Shown here piece by piece: positions 21,911 through 26,418 of a DNA stretch of 26,418 nucleotides. A program made the position numbers and the translations under genes. Below the pieces are notes generated by a model. It was not told where the DNA came from and made no database searches. It was given only the letters and a program-made list of their open reading frames with translations. Where the stretch lies: assembly GCA_965216605.1 (NCBI GenBank), contig CBDCGG010000001.1:1-26418 (forward strand). Direction: 5' to 3'. The first letter of the stretch is position 1; the number at the start of each line of letters is the position of its first letter. Source of the DNA: JABAAW01 sp965216605. GTDB taxonomy: Bacteria > Pseudomonadota > Alphaproteobacteria > JABAAW01.

Positions 21911-22222
21911 TCAGCCCTTGAGATCTTCAGAGCCTGCATTCGCATCGAGGGCTCGGTTGTGTTCATCGATTTTTTTTGCCATGCGATAGAGGTTCCAAAA
22001 GCCAGCTCCCACGCCCAAGAAGAACAGCAGCAGCAGGAACAGAGGTGTCGTGTTGCTCCAGCGGTCGAGCCAAAAACCAAGAAAGATACCGACGACGATC
22101 GGAGAAAGAAAATCGGCGGTCAGACGCAACCCTCCCAACGGAGGCGAAGGAGGAGGAGGCGTGGCGACAAGGCTGCTCGCGCGGCGAGAGTGGGAGATGC
22201 GCGGGGGGATGGGCTGCGTCAT
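21911..22222 (-). CDS. atpI: AtpI-family ATP synthase accessory protein
   Basis: AtpI proteins help assemble the c ring or import Mg2+ in several bacteria. The 103-residue product has a basic, Pro-rich N-terminus (P-P-P-P-S-P-P-L) and two membrane helices around V-V-G-I-F-L-G-F-W-L-D-R-W and L-L-L-F-F-L-G-V-G-A-G-F-W-N-L-Y-R, the standard AtpI/AtpZ pattern. The start is ATG 22222, 8 bases after the msrB stop. A GTG at 22234, which overlaps the msrB TGA, is an in-frame alternative; longer starts lie inside msrB. It heads the F0 cluster. Confidence 0.87.
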   Translation of the reverse strand: MTQPIPPRISHSRRASSLVATPPPPSPPLGGLRLTADFLSPIVVGIFLGFWLDRWSNTTPLFLLLLFFLGVGAGFWNLYRMAKKIDEHNRALDANAGSEDLKG

Positions 22223-22230
22223 ACTTTTGC

Positions 22231-22629
22231 TCACGCTTTTGGCAGGAAGTCGAGTGCCACCGAGTTCATGCAATAGCGCAAGCCTGTTGGTTGAGGTCCG
22301 TCGGGAAAGACATGTCCCAAGTGAGCCTCGCAGCGCGAACATAGGATTTCTGTGCGCGTCATCAAAAAGGAGCGATCTTTCTTTTCAACAAGCGCATCTG
22401 TAGTGATCGGCGCAGTGTAGCTGGGCCAACCCGTGCCTGAATCGAACTTGCTGTTCGAGAAGAACAGGGGTTGCTTACAACAGACGCAGATGTAGCGACC
22501 CTCGGCTTTCGAGGCGTGGTGGACACCGCTGAAGGCGCGCTCCGTTCCGTGCCGACGCGTTACGCGATACTGCTCAGGGGTCAGTTGCGCGCGCCATTCC
22601 GCGTCGCTTTTGACGACTTTCGCGCTCAT
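22231..22629 (-). CDS. msrB: Peptide-methionine (R)-S-oxide reductase
   Basis: MsrB reduces the R-form of methionine sulfoxide in proteins, using thioredoxin. The 132-residue product has both structural zinc pairs (Cys48-x2-Cys51 and Cys97-x2-Cys100). F-D-S-G-T-G-W-P-S-Y is present, and the catalytic Cys120 lies in R-Y-C-M-N-S-V-A-L. Length and motif spacing are normal. Its ATG overlaps the greA stop by 4 bases, so it is translated with greA. Its place between greA and the ATP-synthase genes is not one I recognise as common. Confidence 0.95.
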   Translation of the reverse strand: MSAKVVKSDAEWRAQLTPEQYRVTRRHGTERAFSGVHHASKAEGRYICVCCKQPLFFSNSKFDSGTGWPSYTAPITTDALVEKKDRSFLMTRTEILCSRCEAHLGHVFPDGPQPTGLRYCMNSVALDFLPKA

Positions 22630-23189
22630 GACTTTTGTCCAGCGGGTTGATTGTGTTCGGGCATATTATGCTCGGGTTGTTTTTTCTCTGGCATCTTGAG
22701 GGCTGGGATTGTTGTGTTGCTGAAGTCGAGTTGCAATATCTCGTATTCGCGTCCGCCCTGCGGACTTACCACTTGGACGACATCCCCCGCTCGTTTGCCG
22801 ATGAGGGCTTTCGCCATGGGCGACTGCACCGAGAGGCGACCTTGCGAGACATCGGATTCGATTTCTCCAACGATACGATAGGTTTTGCGCTCTTCGCTTT
22901 CGCAGTCTTCCAGCGACACAGTTGCGCCGAACTGCACGCGATCGCCGTTGAGGCTGGAGACATCGATCACTTCGGCGAGCCCCAGCTTTTCTTCCAGCGT
23001 TGCGATGCGCCCTTCGATCATGCTTTGTTTTTCGCGCGCGGCGTGGTATTCGGCGTTTTCGGAGAGATCGCCGAGCTCGCGTGCCGAGGCGATGGCTTTG
23101 ATGATGGCGGGACGCTGGCTACCTTTCAGATTTTTCAGTTCTTCTTGCAGCACTTCGAAACCTTCGCGTGTCATGGGAACTCTGAACAT
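22626..23189 (-). CDS. greA: Transcription elongation factor GreA
   Basis: GreA rescues backtracked RNA polymerase by stimulating transcript cleavage. From ATG 23189 the product has 187 residues. The N-terminal coiled coil holds the tip motif G-D-L-S-E-N-A-E-Y (Asp and Glu needed for cleavage), and the C-terminal FKBP-like domain has S-P-M-A-K-A-L-I-G-K and G-D-V-V-Q-V. A tail of about 25 residues (with P-E-H-N twice) exceeds the usual length of about 158. GAGGA lies 5 bases before the chosen ATG; a frame extension upstream to 23237 lacks such a site. A promoter-like pair lies at 23252-23281, although carB lies upstream on the same strand. Confidence 0.95.
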   Translation of the reverse strand: MFRVPMTREGFEVLQEELKNLKGSQRPAIIKAIASARELGDLSENAEYHAAREKQSMIEGRIATLEEKLGLAEVIDVSSLNGDRVQFGATVSLEDCESEERKTYRIVGEIESDVSQGRLSVQSPMAKALIGKRAGDVVQVVSPQGGREYEILQLDFSNTTIPALKMPEKKQPEHNMPEHNQPAGQKS

Positions 23190-23251
23190 GGAATCCTCGC
23201 TTGTCAGATTGCGTTGATATTGTCCCCCACCCTCCAACTCACAAGCCGTCC

Positions 23252-23281
23252 ACTATAGCATGGGAGATACGCGACGCGCAA
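23252..23281 (-). promoter_or_regulatory. Candidate promoter for greA-msrB-atp genes
   Basis: On the minus strand TTGCGC (23281-23276), an 18-base spacer and TATAGT (23257-23252) form a sigma-70-like pair in the 135-base gap between carB and greA, about 63 bases before the greA ATG. Confidence 0.5.
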
Positions 23282-23324
23282 GAAGAACAAACAAGATTTT
23301 TGTATCAGTCAAGATTACCCTCCC

Positions 23325-26300
23325 CTATACAACCGCCTCCCGCTCTTGCAGCGATCGACAAGCGTAAAGGTCATCATCACGCTGCTCGATCGCATCCAAA
23401 ACAGCCCTCGCCCCTGATCGCGTCGAGACATAAGGAATCACCTGCGCAAAAGCCGCCTGCCTCACCTCCCGACTGCCATGCGCGCCCGTGCGCCCCTCCA
23501 TCGTGTTGAAAATCATAGCAATATCGCCGTTAATCATCGCATCCAAAATATGCGGCGAGCCCTCCGAGACACGATTGATCGCCTCGATCAAAACCCCATG
23601 CCGCTTCAAAAGCTGCGCCGTACCCCTCGTCGCCACAAGTCGAAAATTCAAGCGCACAAGCCGCATCGCAATGTCAATAAAGAAAGGCTTGTCGCGCTCA
23701 GCAAGCGAAAGGAAAACCTGCCCCTCACGAGGCAACTCAATCCCCGCGCCCAACTGCGCCTTGGCAAAGGCCGTCGAGAAACGCTTGCTCCACCCCATCA
23801 CCTCGCCCGTCGAGCGCATCTCAGGACCCAACACCAAATCCGAGCCAGGAAAACGCGCCACAGGAAAAACCGACTCCTTCACCGCAACACAGCCCCGCAA
23901 ACCCTCTCGAAAATCCGACGGCAACGACAAAGAAGACAAAGGCTTGCCGCTCATCAAAACCGCCGCATGACGCGCCAAAGGAACGCCCGTCGCCTTGGCA
24001 ACAAACGGTACCGAACGGCTCGCTCGCGGATTCACCTCCAACACCGCAATTCTGTCGCCCGATACAGCAAACTGCACATTCATCAAACCCCGCACTTGCA
24101 AAGCCCGTCCCAAAAGAGCCGTCTGTCGCTCGACCTCCTTGATAATCTCCATCTCCAAACGCTGCGAAGGTAGCACGCACGCCGAGTCGCCCGAATGAAT
24201 TCCCGCCTCCTCAATATGCTCCATCACCCCCGCCACATAGCACGCCTCCCCGTCGCTCAGCGCATCGACATCCAACTCGATCGCATCGCGCAAATACTTG
24301 TCGATCAAAATAGAATTGCGTCCCGATGGCAACAAGGCTTTTTGCGAATACCCCTTTTGCAAATACTTTTGCAAATATTCTTGCAAACGCTCAGGCGAAA
24401 AGACAATCTCCATCGCTCGACCGCCCAACACATACGAAGGACGCACCAAAACAGGATAGCCGATCTTCTTCGCTAATCGCAACGCTTGGCGCGTCGAGGC
24501 ACGTCCCGCACGCGTGCTGCCATGCTTCGGCTGGCGCAATCCCAAACGCACCAGCAATCTGCTGAAGCGCGCACGGTCTTCCGCCAAGTCGATTGCATCG
24601 GACGTCGTTCCCAAAAGAGGAATACCCTCACGCTCCAAAAGACGCGCCAACTTCAACGGCGTCTGTCCGCCCAACTGAACAACAACCCCCTCCAGCCGAC
24701 CGCGCTCGCGCTCGCGCGACAACAACGCCAAAATATCCTCTCCCCCGACGGGCTCGAAGTAGAGCCGATCCGAAATGTCGTAATCGGTCGAGACTGTCTC
24801 AGGATTGCAATTCACCATGATCGTCTCATAACCCTGCGCGCGCAACGCAAGGCTTGCATGCACACAACAATAGTCGAACTCGATTCCCTGTCCGATACGA
24901 TTCGGACCGCCCCCTAATATCACCACCTTGTCGCGATCGCTAGGCTCCGCCTCGCACAGGGCAGCATCTCCCTCCGCATAACTGCTGTACATATACGCGC
25001 TGTGGACAGGAAACTCGGCAGCGCAGCTGTCGATACGACGATAGACAGGACGCACGCCCAGCGCGTAGCGACGTTTGCGAATCTTCTCTTCCTTGCGCCG
25101 TAGCAGAGACGCGATGCGCGCATCGGAAAAGCCGCGGCGTTTCCACGAAAGCAGAGCCGCACGACGCAAGGGCTTGCGACCATGCGCGGCGATCAAGGCT
25201 TCTTGAGCAACGAGATCTTGCAGACGACGCAAGAACCACGGATCGATACAAGTGAGCTCTGCCACTTGCTCTAATGTGATTCCGTGTCGGAAGGCATCGG
25301 CGATGACGAGAAGACGCTCAGGACGAGGTTGCACGAGTGCCGCTTCCAACTGCTCGACGATGTCTTCTTGCTGATTATTCTGCCTCGTTCCGAATGCTGT
25401 CTCTACGATAGGATCCAAGCCTGAGAGTCCCGTCTCCATCGAGCGCAAGGCTTTCTGCAACGCCTCGTCGAAATTGCGTCCAATCGCCATGGCTTCGCCT
25501 ACCGACTTCATGTGGGTTGTCAGGGTACGATCGGCGCCGGGAAATTTCTCGAAGTCGAAACGCGGAATTTTCACGACAACATAATCCAGCACAGGTTCGA
25601 AACTCGCAGGGGTAGTGCGCGTCATGTCGTTGGTGAGCTCGTTGAGCGTGTAGCCTACCGCGAGCTTGGCGGCGATCTTAGCGATGGGAAAGCCCGTCGC
25701 CTTCGATGCCAGTGCCGACGAACGCGAGACGCGCGGGTTCATCTCGATGACGAGCATTCTGCCGTCTTTTGGATTGACGGCGAACTGCACATTCGATCCT
25801 CCCGTATCGACACCGACGAGGCGCAGTACTTCGATGGCGGCGTTGCGCATTGTCTGCAGCTCTTTGTCGCTCAGCGTGAGCGCGGGCGCGACCGTGATCG
25901 AATCGCCGGTATGAACGCCCATCGGATCGATGTTTTCGATCGAGCAGACGACGATGGCATTGTCTTGGCAATCGCGCACGACTTCCATTTCGAACTCTTT
26001 CCAGCCGATGACGGATTCCTCGACCGTCGTCGAGTTGGTCGGCGAGACGAGCAGCGCGTTCTTGATTCCTGCCTCCAGCTGCTGCCTATTGTAGGCGATG
26101 CTACCGCCGCTACCGCCGAGGGTGAAGTCGGGACGGATGATCGCGGGCAAGCCTACCTTCTCCAGTGCTTCTTCGCTTTGGCTTGTCCGCGAGACGCGCA
26201 CCGCGCGCGGACAGGCGAGCCCTGCTCCTTCGACCGTCTTCTTGAACAACCACCGATCTTCCGCCGTCTCGATCGAAGACACCGAGGCACCGATCAGTTG

Positions 26301-26418
26301 CACATTGTGGCGTGCGAGAATACCTTCCTTGTCGAGCGCGCAGGCAACATTAAGCGCCGTCTGTCCTCCGACGGTCGCTAGCAGCGCGTCGGGTTTTTCA
26401 TACGCGATAATGCGCGAG
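23325..26418 (-). CDS. carB: Carbamoyl-phosphate synthase large subunit (partial, N-terminus off the right edge)
   Basis: CarB makes carbamoyl phosphate for pyrimidine and arginine synthesis, with CarA as glutaminase. About 1,030 codons are in the window; the frame stays open to the right edge, and only the first few dozen residues seem missing. The first ATP-grasp half shows G-G-Q-T-A-L-N, R-P-D-F-T-L-G-G-S-G-G, G-W-K-E-F-E-M-E-V-V-R-D and E-M-N-P-R-V-S-R-S-S. The second half repeats the plan with L-G-G-G-P-N-R-I-G-Q-G-I-E-F-D-Y, R-P-S-Y-V-L-G-G-R-A-M and E-V-N-P-R-A-S-R-S-V. The C-terminal MGS-like allosteric domain includes V-A-T-R-G-T-A-Q. Third-position base use seems to change between the halves near 24900: C-rich in the first, G/T-rich in the second. 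Confidence 0.97.
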   Translation of the reverse strand, partial: SRIIAYEKPDALLATVGGQTALNVACALDKEGILARHNVQLIGASVSSIETAEDRWLFKKTVEGAGLACPRAVRVSRTSQSEEALEKVGLPAIIRPDFTLGGSGGSIAYNRQQLEAGIKNALLVSPTNSTTVEESVIGWKEFEMEVVRDCQDNAIVVCSIENIDPMGVHTGDSITVAPALTLSDKELQTMRNAAIEVLRLVGVDTGGSNVQFAVNPKDGRMLVIEMNPRVSRSSALASKATGFPIAKIAAKLAVGYTLNELTNDMTRTTPASFEPVLDYVVVKIPRFDFEKFPGADRTLTTHMKSVGEAMAIGRNFDEALQKALRSMETGLSGLDPIVETAFGTRQNNQQEDIVEQLEAALVQPRPERLLVIADAFRHGITLEQVAELTCIDPWFLRRLQDLVAQEALIAAHGRKPLRRAALLSWKRRGFSDARIASLLRRKEEKIRKRRYALGVRPVYRRIDSCAAEFPVHSAYMYSSYAEGDAALCEAEPSDRDKVVILGGGPNRIGQGIEFDYCCVHASLALRAQGYETIMVNCNPETVSTDYDISDRLYFEPVGGEDILALLSRERERGRLEGVVVQLGGQTPLKLARLLEREGIPLLGTTSDAIDLAEDRARFSRLLVRLGLRQPKHGSTRAGRASTRQALRLAKKIGYPVLVRPSYVLGGRAMEIVFSPERLQEYLQKYLQKGYSQKALLPSGRNSILIDKYLRDAIELDVDALSDGEACYVAGVMEHIEEAGIHSGDSACVLPSQRLEMEIIKEVERQTALLGRALQVRGLMNVQFAVSGDRIAVLEVNPRASRSVPFVAKATGVPLARHAAVLMSGKPLSSLSLPSDFREGLRGCVAVKESVFPVARFPGSDLVLGPEMRSTGEVMGWSKRFSTAFAKAQLGAGIELPREGQVFLSLAERDKPFFIDIAMRLVRLNFRLVATRGTAQLLKRHGVLIEAINRVSEGSPHILDAMINGDIAMIFNTMEGRTGAHGSREVRQAAFAQVIPYVSTRSGARAVLDAIEQRDDDLYACRSLQEREAVV

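Overview
The window looks like chromosomal housekeeping DNA from an alphaproteobacterium, moderately GC-rich by eye. The evidence is gene content: a CcrM-type GANTC methyltransferase, the alphaproteobacterial F0 ATP-synthase cluster atpI-atpB-atpE-b'-b, adjacent carB and greA, an RpoH-type sigma-32 with an intact RpoH box, an MJ0042-type zinc-ribbon membrane protein, and RecA. I cannot name a genus. No rRNA, tRNA, CRISPR, transposase or prophage genes were seen.

Layout, left to right. A partial SLC13/RCK permease (-) runs off the left edge. A repeat-rich gap follows, then a zinc-ribbon membrane protein (+), a convergent tandem-repeat array, a lone fliN (-) with its own promoter, and dusA (-). 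A CPA2 cation:proton antiporter and rnhB follow (+). About 615 bp of hairpin-rich non-coding DNA precede ccrM (+), which overlaps folP (-) tail to tail. Next is a translationally coupled run folB-mlaC-mlaC (+), then recA (-), then a divergent spacer with a strong promoter and long leader for a DEAD-box helicase (+). After that comes a two-gene unit of a tail-anchored pseudokinase and a small polytopic membrane protein (+), then rpoH (-) and purH (+). The right end is one long minus-strand run: carB (partial), greA, msrB, atpI, atpB, atpE, atpF', atpF.

Functionally, the window covers folate synthesis (folP, folB), one-carbon-dependent purine synthesis (purH), pyrimidine/arginine precursor synthesis (carB), and the membrane sector of ATP synthase. 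It also covers transcription (rpoH, greA), tRNA modification (dusA), and DNA methylation, repair and replication (ccrM, recA, rnhB). Envelope lipid transport (two MlaC-like proteins), ion transport and methionine-sulfoxide repair complete it.

The most unusual content is of three kinds. First, there are many short tandem repeats (5 to 17 bp units) in gaps and inside coding regions, two of them running into the stop codon of a convergent gene. One recurring unit is a GGGGA-N5-TCCCC mini-hairpin found as an array and as two dispersed copies. Second, a compound inverted repeat upstream of ccrM carries the only two GANTC sites of that gap, placed symmetrically. Third, the pseudokinase/membrane-protein pair, whose kinase-like domain lacks the expected catalytic residues, is the best candidate for an undescribed system.
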